A stretch of 15,587 bases of DNA from JBAZJN01 sp041651295 (GTDB lineage: Bacteria > Patescibacteriota > UBA1384 > XYA2-FULL-43-10 > CAINNR01): NCBI GenBank assembly GCA_041651295.1, contig JBAZJN010000022.1:1-15587 (forward strand). The letters run 5' to 3'. Positions within the stretch are counted from its first letter, which is position 1. Every line of letters begins with the position of its first letter. The position numbers and the translations under genes were made by a program. Below the pieces are notes generated by a model that was not told the DNA's origin, made no database searches, and saw only the letters and a list, made by a program, of their open reading frames with translations. Of this stretch, positions 8,181 through 14,852 are shown in pieces.

Positions 8181-9062
8181 TTATTTTTTAGCTTTAACGT
8201 GGCGTGCTTTCGGTGTAATCACAATGCGTGATTCGTTGCCATAAATATCCAAAAATACAAGCATGACGTCGCCTTTAATTTCTTTAACAGGTAGCTCGAT
8301 TTTCCATTTGCTATCTTTTATTACACTCGCGTAAAATGCTTTATCTAAATCAAATACTTTCCCGTTATAATCATAATCTACCATTACCATTGAAAGCGCG
8401 TCGTGCTTGCTTATTTTGTCCTCTCCGCGCAGGCGCGCCCTACTCTCAAACTTCTTTATTTTAACAAACACTGCTTGTTTCTTTATGGCAAGTTCAAGCT
8501 CAACAACCGGCGGCTGAATGAAATCAAAACCGACGGCTTCAACAGTTTCGTTGATAGCCATTTCGTCGTTCGGCTGGACAAGCGCGGAAAATTGCCGTCG
8601 GTGCAATTCATTGATAAAAGAATATGGAATACGAAGCGCGTAATATCGCACTCCGTCCATTTCAATATAATCCTCTTGGAAAAGAAACGCGCCGCGCGGA
8701 GCAATGATATAGCACCTATCTCCGACAGCTTTTCCAATACTTGCGTGTAGGTCTGCAATTGTCTGCTGACTAATTTGTCCCTCCTTAAAATGATTGAAAA
8801 CATGAACGCTTGAACCTTGCCGCTTGCCATCCATTTGGAAGCCGTGGATTTTGTGCGGCTCGTCTTTGCACTCAAAAAGCTGGAGTGCGAAAAATCGCCA
8901 ATCTTCCCACGGCAAATTTCGCAAATTTTCAAAATCGTACAAACCAGCGTTGTAAAGCGTAAATGGTTTTGCGACAAGCGACTCGCCGGTGTTGCCGATA
9001 TTTTTATGTAAAGTTAGCATTCGTTTTTGGGTGGAATAAACTGCTAATTTTCCAATATCCAT
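8181..9062 (-). CDS. mod: Type III DNA methyltransferase Mod, C-terminal fragment
   Basis: This is the 3' part of a frameshifted mod gene. The frame from ATG 9062 gives 293 residues, but its first Met is internal: the same frame reads upstream to about 9133 and encodes the AdoMet-binding motif I, LDAFVGSGTTVAVAEK, ending in RRWIAMDIGKLA. The rest is the C-terminal domain of Mod, which in this family contacts Res and helps position DNA. Restoring one base near 9134 joins it to the N-terminal part to give about 655 residues, a normal Mod size. As the sequence stands, neither product contains motif I, so methylation should be lost. The stop lies two bases before the res start. Base composition here is clearly richer in G+C than in the segment just upstream. 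Confidence 0.85.
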   Translation of the reverse strand: MDIGKLAVYSTQKRMLTLHKNIGNTGESLVAKPFTLYNAGLYDFENLRNLPWEDWRFFALQLFECKDEPHKIHGFQMDGKRQGSSVHVFNHFKEGQISQQTIADLHASIGKAVGDRCYIIAPRGAFLFQEDYIEMDGVRYYALRIPYSFINELHRRQFSALVQPNDEMAINETVEAVGFDFIQPPVVELELAIKKQAVFVKIKKFESRARLRGEDKISKHDALSMVMVDYDYNGKVFDLDKAFYASVIKDSKWKIELPVKEIKGDVMLVFLDIYGNESRIVITPKARHVKAKK

Positions 9063-9115
9063 TGCAATCCAACGACGATTTAATTTTTCAGCAACAGCGA
9101 CCGTCGTGCCTGACC

Positions 9116-10144
9116 CTACAAATGCGTCAAGTACAAATCTCCTTTATTAGAAGAAGCTTTAATAATCTTTTCTAACAATGCCTCTGGCTTTTGAGTCGGA
9201 TAGTCGATTCTTTCAAGAGCTGATTGATTTACAATTTCAATATTCCAGTAATCATGTGGAGCAAAACCTTCTCCTAAATAATTTCTAACTACCAGTTCAG
9301 GATGAGTTTTTTCCCATTTTTGATCTACATCCTTAGCTGACTTAATAGGACTACCCGCAATTCCGCGGCCACAAAGCCTATAGTATCCATATTCGTCTTT
9401 TAATCTATACTTTTCAATTGTTGCTTCAGCATAATCTTCTAAAACGCCTTTCTCGTCCCAATTAAAAATATGTGGCGCAGAGCCTTTTTTGTAAACTAAA
9501 ATATCGTCATGTTTCCGATTCCAATAATTTTTTGAGAATGTTCGAGTTTTGTAACACCATACAACATTATTCAAAAAATTATTTTCGCCAAAAATTTCAT
9601 CCATTAAAACCTTTATATAGTGCATCTTTTTCCAATCAAGATGAACATAAATACTACCACCATCAGAAAGTAAGTCGCGCATTAATACAAGCCTTTGGCG
9701 TAAGAATTCTAAAAATTCTGCTCCTGCAATTTTGTCTTGATATGCTTTTTGATCTTGGCTTCCTTTGAAATCTCGGCGAGTCGAGAATGGCGGATCAATG
9801 TAAATTAAACGAATACCCGGCGTGCCATCGGAGTTCACTAATTTTCCATCTTCTTTCATTTGCAAAAGTGTTTTCATTGCCTGCAAATTGTCCCCGAAAA
9901 TAAGTTTGTTATGCCAATCAACGCCGTTTTGACCGAATGTACTTACTTCCTGAAATGGAACAGCCATTGTATCAGCAAGGACCTGTTCTTCAGTTTCTTT
10001 GCCATTATAGGCAAGTTCATATTCGCGACGTTCTGGCGGAAAAAATTCACGCGCCCATTCTACTGGAAGCTCATCACCAGTTTCATTAAGTTTCAACCCT
10101 CGTTTAAGTAATTCGTAAATTTTTTCTTGTCTTTTTTTATCCAT
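9116..10144 (-). CDS. mod: Type III DNA methyltransferase Mod, N-terminal fragment
   Basis: A 342-residue N-terminal part of a beta-class type III methyltransferase, predicted to methylate adenine N6. The catalytic motif IV DPPF lies at 117-120 within RLIYIDPPFSTRRDF, preceded by WHNKLIFGDNLQAM (77-90). The region after about residue 140 includes the variable target-recognition domain, and YPTQKPEALLEKIIKASS precedes the expected motif I. The order IV, recognition domain, I is what this class shows. The frame then ends after GDLYLTHL because of a one-base shift, so motif I is not included. The ATG is three bases after the stop of the HTH gene. The stretch encoding roughly residues 140-338 is AT-rich compared with both flanks, which suggests that the specificity segment was exchanged. 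Confidence 0.9.
   Translation of the reverse strand: MDKKRQEKIYELLKRGLKLNETGDELPVEWAREFFPPERREYELAYNGKETEEQVLADTMAVPFQEVSTFGQNGVDWHNKLIFGDNLQAMKTLLQMKEDGKLVNSDGTPGIRLIYIDPPFSTRRDFKGSQDQKAYQDKIAGAEFLEFLRQRLVLMRDLLSDGGSIYVHLDWKKMHYIKVLMDEIFGENNFLNNVVWCYKTRTFSKNYWNRKHDDILVYKKGSAPHIFNWDEKGVLEDYAEATIEKYRLKDEYGYYRLCGRGIAGSPIKSAKDVDQKWEKTHPELVVRNYLGEGFAPHDYWNIEIVNQSALERIDYPTQKPEALLEKIIKASSNKGDLYLTHL
9131..9138 (-). other. Frameshift in mod just before motif I
   Basis: On the minus strand the coding text reads GGA GAT TTG TAC TTG ACG CAT TTG TAG, giving KGDLYLTHL and a stop. With one extra G (TTG GTA CTT GAC GCA TTT GTA GGG) it becomes KGDLVLDAFVG, the standard lead into motif I. A single missing base at about 9134 therefore explains both fragments. 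There is no long homopolymer or tandem repeat here of the sort that drives phase variation in other mod genes, and no classical slippery heptamer. It may be a real inactivating mutation or a sequencing or assembly error. Confidence 0.85.
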
Positions 10145-10147
10145 ATC

Positions 10148-10345
10148 TTATTTTCTATTTTTCAATTTAAGATTGCTTGTCTTTTCTAAAAAGGCGTGTA
10201 AATCAGATTCCTTAATTCGCCATACGCCAATCTTTGATGCTTTGAGTTTTCCTGATTCAATATAACGCGTAACAGATCGGCCGCTAACGCGCAAAATTTT
10301 AGCAACTTCCTCGATGGTAAAAAGTTTGTCGATGTTTGAATTCAT
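10148..10345 (-). CDS. Excisionase-type helix-turn-helix DNA-binding protein
   Basis: A 65-residue protein with the MerR/excisionase-like HTH fold: FTIEEVAKILRVSGRSVTRYIESGKLKASKIG then WRIKESDLHAFLE (residues 9-54). That is the usual helix-turn-helix, wing and dimerising helix of the HTH_17 type, with a basic tail. It is the first gene of the leftward restriction run and sits next to a cluster of TGTCA repeats, so it is a natural candidate for a controller of its own promoter and the divergent one. It could instead be a remnant excisionase of a mobile element, though no integrase is nearby. An AGAGG sequence 11 bases before the ATG is a modest ribosome binding site. Confidence 0.85.
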   Translation of the reverse strand: MNSNIDKLFTIEEVAKILRVSGRSVTRYIESGKLKASKIGVWRIKESDLHAFLEKTSNLKLKNRK

Positions 10346-10377
10346 AAAATTATGTGCCTCTGTAATTGGTTATTATC

Positions 10378-10406
10378 ATTTTAGCTCTTTATATTTTCAT
10401 TGTCAA
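10378..10406 (-). promoter_or_regulatory. Sigma70-type promoter of the restriction operon
   Basis: On the minus strand, TTGACA (10406-10401) and TAAAAT (10383-10378) are separated by exactly 17 bases. This predicts a start near 10371 and a leader of about 26 bases before the HTH gene. The -35 hexamer is a consensus match and is part of the TGTCA repeat cluster. Confidence 0.7.
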
Positions 10407-10428
10407 AGATGACATTTTTTGTCATAAT
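10400..10428 (+). promoter_or_regulatory. Divergent promoter for the 240-residue regulator
   Basis: TTGTCA (10400-10405) and CATAAT (10423-10428) are 17 bases apart and would start transcription near 10435, about 14 bases before the ATG at 10449. The -35 overlaps the -35 of the opposing promoter on the other strand, so polymerase can hardly occupy both at once. No good ribosome binding site follows. Confidence 0.5.
10401..10425. promoter_or_regulatory. Candidate operator: three TGTCA/TGACA half-sites
   Basis: TGTCA (10401-10405), TGACA (10410-10414) and TGTCA (10420-10424) alternate in orientation, making two overlapping inverted repeats. The first has a 4-base spacer; the second is ATGACA/TGTCAT with a 5-T spacer. 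The cluster covers the shared -35 position of both divergent promoters. A protein bound here would control both genes. The likely binders are the HTH protein or the winged-helix-like protein encoded on either side. Confidence 0.55.
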
Positions 10429-10448
10429 GGGGATATATTACAATTACC

Positions 10449-11171
10449 ATGACCAAAGAAGTTGAAGTAGTCCCAGAAGGACTACTGAAAATTAAACAAA
10501 TTCTTGATGTTATCCTCCAACGGCTCTCCCTCAATCCCGAGAGTCAGACCTTTGAATTTGAGCTCGGCGGGTTTCATTTAGACATTAAAAACGAAAATGA
10601 TTATTTGGAGCTATTGGATATCCTCAAAGGCTTGAAAATAAAGACTGGCATTGAATACGAAATCAACGATTCCTATGCTGACCATCATGGGAGAAAACAA
10701 CCGATAGCTCTATATGATTCTTACAAATGCAAAGTTAAAGTTATTGATCCAGATAAATTTGCAAATTACAAAGAAGAAATATCCGAACGATGTCAGAATA
10801 GTTCTGTAGCGAAACAGACCGGGGTGATTAAAGAAGATAATCTTTTGCTAACCAAAGACCTAAAAGCAATTGCCACGGCCGATAAACTGATAGCCTATAG
10901 CGATGGAACAATCAGATACGGGAAGAATATTTTAAGGATGAGAAATCAGCTTAAAGACCTCTGTCGGCTTTTTATGCGGAACCAAGACCGTCTGCTCACA
11001 ATCGATGATATAAAAGACGAAATTGTCAGAGCGGATAGAAGATCGCTAACGTCATTTGCAACGATCGCCAAGTATGTCAGTGAGCTCCATAATTTACTGA
11101 AAATTCATTTTGGACGAGACGTAATTTTCAATCAGAAAGAAGAAGGCTGGTACTTTCGCCTTTCAAAATAA
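10449..11171 (+). CDS. Probable transcriptional regulator with C-terminal winged helix
   Basis: A 240-residue soluble protein. The N-terminal half (about 1-115) is a mixed alpha/beta domain I do not recognise, with GGFHLDIKNENDYLELLDILKG near its start. The C-terminal 90 residues look like a winged helix of the OmpR/Trans_Reg_C sort: an N-terminal beta strand (IRYGKNILRM), helices (LKDLCRLFMRNQDRLLTIDDI), a recognition-helix-like stretch (FATIAKYVSELHNLLKIHF) and an aromatic wing (EEGWYFRLSK). This is judged by eye. It is the only gene between its promoter and a strong terminator, and it faces away from the restriction run. It may control that run or the replication genes to the right. No clear Shine-Dalgarno sequence precedes the ATG. 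Confidence 0.85.
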   Translation: MTKEVEVVPEGLLKIKQILDVILQRLSLNPESQTFEFELGGFHLDIKNENDYLELLDILKGLKIKTGIEYEINDSYADHHGRKQPIALYDSYKCKVKVIDPDKFANYKEEISERCQNSSVAKQTGVIKEDNLLLTKDLKAIATADKLIAYSDGTIRYGKNILRMRNQLKDLCRLFMRNQDRLLTIDDIKDEIVRADRRSLTSFATIAKYVSELHNLLKIHFGRDVIFNQKEEGWYFRLSK

Positions 11172-11204
11172 CAAGAACATCGATTCATAACTGAAAATTG
11201 AATG

Positions 11205-11240
11205 AAGACACTCCCAGATAATGAGAGTGTCTTTTATTTT
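11205..11240 (+). terminator. Intrinsic terminator of the regulator gene
   Basis: A 9-bp perfect stem, AAGACACTC (11205-11213) with GAGTGTCTT (11225-11233), has an 11-base loop and is followed by a T-rich tail (TTATTTT after the stem's final T's). It lies 33 bases after the regulator's stop and isolates that gene from the module to the right. Confidence 0.85.
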
Positions 11241-11275
11241 GCACGAAAACTAAAAAATCATTTAACCAAAATTAT

Positions 11276-11560
11276 ATGTCCAAAAAATTATCCAAAGACA
11301 ACGAACACGAATACACCCCAGAAGACTACACAAAATACCTGTCCACTTTTGATCTGGGGGCGGCCGCCTCATTGGTGTCGGCCGGCTTTGAGCTTATCTC
11401 ACTGGACAAAACCAATCCCAGAAAAGTGCAGTTCATCTTTCGCCGAGTGATCGGCATTGAAAAGGTCGTTGATGATTACTGGTCAGATCGCCTGGAAATT
11501 AAAGCACGATCATTCTTTGACAATGTGAAGATGTTAAAAAACCGAATCTATTCGGAGTAA
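11276..11560 (+). CDS. DUF5659-like small protein
   Basis: A 94-residue soluble protein. After a polar N-terminus, residues 22-94 follow the pattern I associate with DUF5659: a STFDLGAAASLVSAGFELISLD segment, an Asn-Pro turn, a VQFIFRR strand, then a YW...L and a closing helix K.LKNRIYSE. Members are found in phages, plasmids and candidate-phyla genomes, and their role is unknown. The ATG has no evident Shine-Dalgarno sequence. The gene opens a rightward run with a four-base gap to the next start, where GGAG overlaps its last codons and serves the next gene. Confidence 0.75.
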   Translation: MSKKLSKDNEHEYTPEDYTKYLSTFDLGAAASLVSAGFELISLDKTNPRKVQFIFRRVIGIEKVVDDYWSDRLEIKARSFFDNVKMLKNRIYSE

Positions 11561-11564
11561 ACCT

Positions 11565-11762
11565 ATGCTGTCGGACGAGCAAATTAAAAAATTTCAGGCA
11601 CTCTACAAGAACCGCTTCGGCAAAGAGATTAGCCGAGAAGAAGCGTATGAGCAGGGTGTAAAACTCCTCCGACTCATTGAAATTATTTACAAACCAATGA
11701 CCGAAAAAGAATTCCAAAAACTACAGGAGCGTCGCAAGCAGACCGGAGACCTAAAAACCTAA
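11565..11762 (+). CDS. Small soluble protein, paralogue of the gene at 1536
   Basis: A 65-residue helical, charged protein of unknown function. The conserved part is I..F..LYKNRFGKEISREEA...G..LL.LI.IIYKP (residues 7-44), sharing 17 of 44 gapless positions with the protein encoded at 1536-1727 on the other strand. The C-terminal 20 residues are basic and probably helical. GGAG sits seven bases before the ATG, one of the better ribosome binding sites in the window, and it lies inside the end of the preceding gene. It is probably cotranscribed with the DUF5659-like gene and the primase (11 bases downstream). Confidence 0.8.
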   Translation: MLSDEQIKKFQALYKNRFGKEISREEAYEQGVKLLRLIEIIYKPMTEKEFQKLQERRKQTGDLKT

Positions 11763-11773
11763 GTAAAAACATT

Positions 11774-13951
11774 ATGCAAGAATTACAAACAATTACCATT
11801 AAAGAATATCTATCCCGCAAAGGCATTGCTTTTCGGGAGAACGGCAAGGAGCTCGTCGTTAAATGTCTTTTCAACAACTGCGATAAAGACAGCCAATCAA
11901 ATGAAGCCCACCTGTATTTTGAATCCACCACTGGCCAATACGAATGCAAAAAGTGCGGAGAGAAAGGCAATCTCATAACCCTGACCAAACATCTGGGGGA
12001 TGACATTGGCGAGATTGCAACAAATCAACGAGATTCGGCGGTTAAACCACGTGTCGCAAAATTTGGGGATGTGTCAGCAGATGCCTGCCACTTGGCACTT
12101 ACTCCCGATATCCGAAAGTATTTGAACGCCAGGGGCATTTCTGACCCCGTTGTGGACGCCTTCAAGCTGGGCTGGGGTAAATTCTACGGAAAATACTGGA
12201 TTACCATACCCATAAAGGACGTTTACGGGTCTTTTTGTTTTTTTAAACTACGCCAAGACCCTAACACCGGGAACGACAAAATGACTTATCCAAAAGGAAT
12301 AGAGGCCCAAATTTACGGCTGGGAGACGCTGACAGAAAATATTGAACGACTCATAATCTGCGAGGGCGAACTCGATAGGCTGGCCCTGCTCTCAAGAAAT
12401 ATTCCCGCCGTCACCTCAACACACGGCGCATTAACTTTCAAGAAAGAATGGGTTGAGAAAATCGGGAAAGGTAAAAAGATTTATATCTGTTACGACAATG
12501 ACGAGGCTGGCCGGAAAGGATCGGAACGAGTGGCAAAACTACTGGAAAATTCTGGCAACGAAATATTTATTGTCACCCTCCCAAAAGAAGTCGGCGAAGG
12601 CGGAGATATCACTGACTACCTGATAAAGCTCAATGGCAATCCCGATGACTTATTTAGCAAATACGCTAAACCATATCCAGAGAAAATCGACGCTTCACAA
12701 TTCAAACCATTAACTGAAAAAGAAATCGTCGAAACGCTGGGGCTGACCATAAAAAGAGATGAGGAAAATAAGCTGATAACATTTTTGTGCGAGTTATCGG
12801 CTTACACTGAAAACTCCCAGCTCAATATTTCTTTCAACGCTCCATCATCAACAGGCAAATCATATATCCCGACTGAGATTGCCAGATTATTCCCAGAGGA
12901 TGATGTTGTTGAAGTTGGATATTGCAGTCCGACCGCATTTTTCCACGACGTGGGAGAATATGACAAAGAAAAAAACGGCTACTTGGTAGACTTAAGCCGC
13001 AAGATTTTAATCTTCCTGGATCAGCCACACACACTTCTTCTTCAACACTTAAGGCCGTTACTATCCCACGATAAAAAAGAAATCAGACTAAAAATCACTG
13101 ATAAATCTCAACGGGCCGGCTTAAAAACCAAGAACATATTTCTGAGAGGATTCCCGGCAGTGATTTTTTGCACAGCTGGGCTGACAGCTGATGAGCAGGA
13201 AGCTACAAGATTTATGCTTCTATCTCCAGAAACCAATCAAGAAAAAATCAGACAAGCAATTTACGAAAAAATTAAAAAAGAAACTGACAGCGAAAAATAT
13301 GAAAATCTACTTGAAGAAAATCCTGGGAGAAAAGCTCTCAAAGAAAGAATACGGGCCATTAAACTCGAAAACATTCAGGGGATAAAAATCGGATCACCGA
13401 AAGAATTAGAAAAGATGTTCTTTGGCCAGAATAAAATGTTAAAGCCACGCCATCAGCGAGACATTGGCCGCATCATTTCTCTGGTCAAAGCATTTGCGCT
13501 GTTGAACTTATGGTTCAGGGAAAGAGAAGGATCAATTATCGTTGCCAATGAAGACGACATCAAAGAAGCGTTTAATGTCTGGGACACAATTTCTGAAAGC
13601 CAAGAACTCAATCTTCCGCCATATGTTTACAAGCTTTTTCAAGAAGTAATAATGCAGGCTTGGAATGAAAAGAATCAGGGCCGGGATGAATTTGAACAGA
13701 TCACAGGCCAGCTGGGATTAAGCAGGCGGGAGATACAAAGAAAACACGTTCAGATTTATGGGAGAACGTTAGCCGACTGGTTTTTGCGTCAGCAAATTAT
13801 TCCATTGCTTGAAAGCGCAGGATTGATATGCCAAGAGCCCGATCCAAACGACAAACGAAAAATGTTAATTTACCCCACCACCTCACTCAGCAATTCAGCC
13901 ACTCAAAACAATAGTGAGCCCAATGGTGGGGTAGAAAAATTAAACTTATGA
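11774..13951 (+). CDS. Primase-ATPase fusion (CHC2 zinc finger, TOPRIM, P-loop domain)
   Basis: A 725-residue replication protein. Residues 31-61 hold a zinc-binding set (Cys31, Cys36, Cys58, Cys61) as in DnaG-type primases. A TOPRIM domain follows with EGELD at 197-201, YDNDEAG at 240-246 and DITDYL at 278-283, the metal-binding acids for primer synthesis. The second half carries a P-loop, APSSTGKS (356-363), and a Walker B-like ILIFLDQ (411-417), then a helical region whose last part (about 610-690) looks like a winged helix. The first P-loop residue is Ala, not the usual Gly. This is the layout of phage or plasmid primase-helicases, though the ATPase half is not a DnaB type. The last 25 residues are low-complexity and encoded by a long inverted repeat. 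The stop overlaps the next ATG by four bases. Confidence 0.9.
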   Translation: MQELQTITIKEYLSRKGIAFRENGKELVVKCLFNNCDKDSQSNEAHLYFESTTGQYECKKCGEKGNLITLTKHLGDDIGEIATNQRDSAVKPRVAKFGDVSADACHLALTPDIRKYLNARGISDPVVDAFKLGWGKFYGKYWITIPIKDVYGSFCFFKLRQDPNTGNDKMTYPKGIEAQIYGWETLTENIERLIICEGELDRLALLSRNIPAVTSTHGALTFKKEWVEKIGKGKKIYICYDNDEAGRKGSERVAKLLENSGNEIFIVTLPKEVGEGGDITDYLIKLNGNPDDLFSKYAKPYPEKIDASQFKPLTEKEIVETLGLTIKRDEENKLITFLCELSAYTENSQLNISFNAPSSTGKSYIPTEIARLFPEDDVVEVGYCSPTAFFHDVGEYDKEKNGYLVDLSRKILIFLDQPHTLLLQHLRPLLSHDKKEIRLKITDKSQRAGLKTKNIFLRGFPAVIFCTAGLTADEQEATRFMLLSPETNQEKIRQAIYEKIKKETDSEKYENLLEENPGRKALKERIRAIKLENIQGIKIGSPKELEKMFFGQNKMLKPRHQRDIGRIISLVKAFALLNLWFREREGSIIVANEDDIKEAFNVWDTISESQELNLPPYVYKLFQEVIMQAWNEKNQGRDEFEQITGQLGLSRREIQRKHVQIYGRTLADWFLRQQIIPLLESAGLICQEPDPNDKRKMLIYPTTSLSNSATQNNSEPNGGVEKLNL
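13871..13933. repeat. Long inverted repeat inside the primase 3' end
   Basis: TACCCCACCA (13871-13880) pairs perfectly with TGGTGGGGTA (13924-13933), and inside it CTCACT (13882-13887) pairs with AGTGAG (13913-13918). The result is an imperfect 16-bp stem with a one-base bulge on the left, a five-base bulge on the right and a 25-base loop. It encodes the Ser/Thr/Asn-rich tail of the primase and ends 14 bases before the next start codon. No U-tract follows on either strand, so it is not a standard terminator. Confidence 0.75.
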
Positions 13952-14424
13952 CAAAGAAATTATTACCAAATCCAAAACTACCAGAGAAAACCGAGCCCCA
14001 AAAAGAGTTCAATATCGATGGCTGGTTAGCAAAGGTCGACCTCTGGTCTGGTAAAGAAGTAAGCGGGCTGACTAATCAGATCATCAAAGACTATAATTGC
14101 CAAACTGTACTTGAACTTTTACTGGCCGGGAGAGTGGCATCTCTGTCATGGAGATTGAATCACTGGGAGAGCTTATTGGCCATGATGCTCAGTGACGGCA
14201 ATGACGCCTATAACTTCTCCAGCTCCCTCGACGACACTCAAAGAAAAGCAGTAAAGGAATTAAGTAAAGGCGTTGAATCAACGCACCGCCAATGGCTGAC
14301 TTCAATCCTTCTGCTGAAAGAATTAAAACAGCCGACATTAAATTTACAGATCAAAACTAAGGACACGTTTATCGCCCAGAACCAGCAGATTAACGTGGAA
14401 AAACCAGAGAAACCAAATCATTAA
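13948..14424 (+). CDS. Unknown protein translationally coupled to the primase
   Basis: A 158-residue soluble protein I cannot assign. It has a Pro/Lys-rich N-terminus, then a largely helical middle (about 25-130) with SLSWRLNHWESLLAMML and a Trp-containing helix, HRQWLTSILLLKEL. It ends in a beta-like tail, LNLQIKTKDTFIAQNQQINV, and a charged end. This helix-then-NQQINV layout reminds me of small phage packaging or DNA-binding proteins, but the resemblance is weak and unsearched. Its ATG overlaps the primase stop (ATGA), which fixes the start and implies related function or matched amounts. The long inverted repeat just upstream could affect how ribosomes reach it. Confidence 0.8.
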   Translation: MTKKLLPNPKLPEKTEPQKEFNIDGWLAKVDLWSGKEVSGLTNQIIKDYNCQTVLELLLAGRVASLSWRLNHWESLLAMMLSDGNDAYNFSSSLDDTQRKAVKELSKGVESTHRQWLTSILLLKELKQPTLNLQIKTKDTFIAQNQQINVEKPEKPNH

Positions 14425-14439
14425 CCATCAATAATCTTG

Positions 14440-14453
14440 GAAAATATATTTTC
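14440..14453. promoter_or_regulatory. Perfect 14-bp palindrome in a short gap
   Basis: GAAAATATATTTTC reads identically on both strands and sits in the 41-base gap before the zinc-ribbon gene, 12 bases from its ATG. It could be a dimer binding site or part of a promoter, but no -35 with suitable spacing is clear. Confidence 0.4.
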
Positions 14454-14465
14454 AAATACACTCTA

Positions 14466-14852
14466 ATGAAAGACATTGATTTAGCCCAAATCCAATACGA
14501 AAGCTTCGCCGTCGAAGAATGCGGAAAGATTGATATCAACGAACTTATGGCGAAATTAAAAGATCTGCTGAAAAGCGAATTACTTAAGGTCGAACTTAAT
14601 GGACTTCAAAACGACATTAAGCTGACATCTTCAAAAACTGGAAATGGCGGATTGCGATACTGGTTTTTCTGTCCGCAATGCAACAAGCGAGTCGGAGTTT
14701 TATATAGACGGCCCGGGAGTAATTCGCTGATGTGCCGAAGATGCGGAAACTTACAATACAGCGCAGCCCGATATCACCGATCACCACAAGAGGAGCACGC
14801 CAAGCTGATTAAAAGACTTTTGAAAAATCAAAGAAAAGAAAAAGAACATTGA
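14466..14852 (+). CDS. Zinc-ribbon protein of mobile-element type
   Basis: A 128-residue protein. The N-terminal 50 residues are acidic and helical. A zinc ribbon follows with two CxxC knuckles, Cys69/Cys72 (WFFCPQCNKRVGVLY) and Cys90/Cys93 (LMCRRCGNLQYSAARY), then a basic C-terminal tail. The pattern F.CP.C..RV..LY..PG...CR.C..L.Y recurs in small proteins beside phage and plasmid replication genes; exact function is unknown, and nucleic-acid binding is the reasonable guess. It is separated by 41 bases from the upstream gene. Its final codons overlap the -35 box of the promoter of the structured RNA downstream. Confidence 0.85.
   Translation: MKDIDLAQIQYESFAVEECGKIDINELMAKLKDLLKSELLKVELNGLQNDIKLTSSKTGNGGLRYWFFCPQCNKRVGVLYRRPGSNSLMCRRCGNLQYSAARYHRSPQEEHAKLIKRLLKNQRKEKEH

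Noticed and set aside
8403..8977. Long open frames (115 residues plus strand, 164 residues minus strand) inside the 3' part of mod
   Set aside because: They lie in other frames of a clearly conserved Mod C-terminal domain, and their translations look like random sequence.
9125..9145. Programmed -1 frameshifting to restore Mod
   Set aside because: No X XXY YYZ slippery heptamer is seen at the site; a one-base deletion is simpler.
11202..11450. An 82-residue plus-strand frame beginning with MKTLPDNE
   Set aside because: It starts in the terminator stem and overlaps the DUF5659-like gene, whose frame is recognisable; its Pro/Thr/Trp-rich end looks non-coding.
13871..13933. An integron attC site or an intrinsic terminator
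   Set aside because: No GTTRRRY-type core sites and no integrase are present, and there is no U-tract after the stem on either strand.
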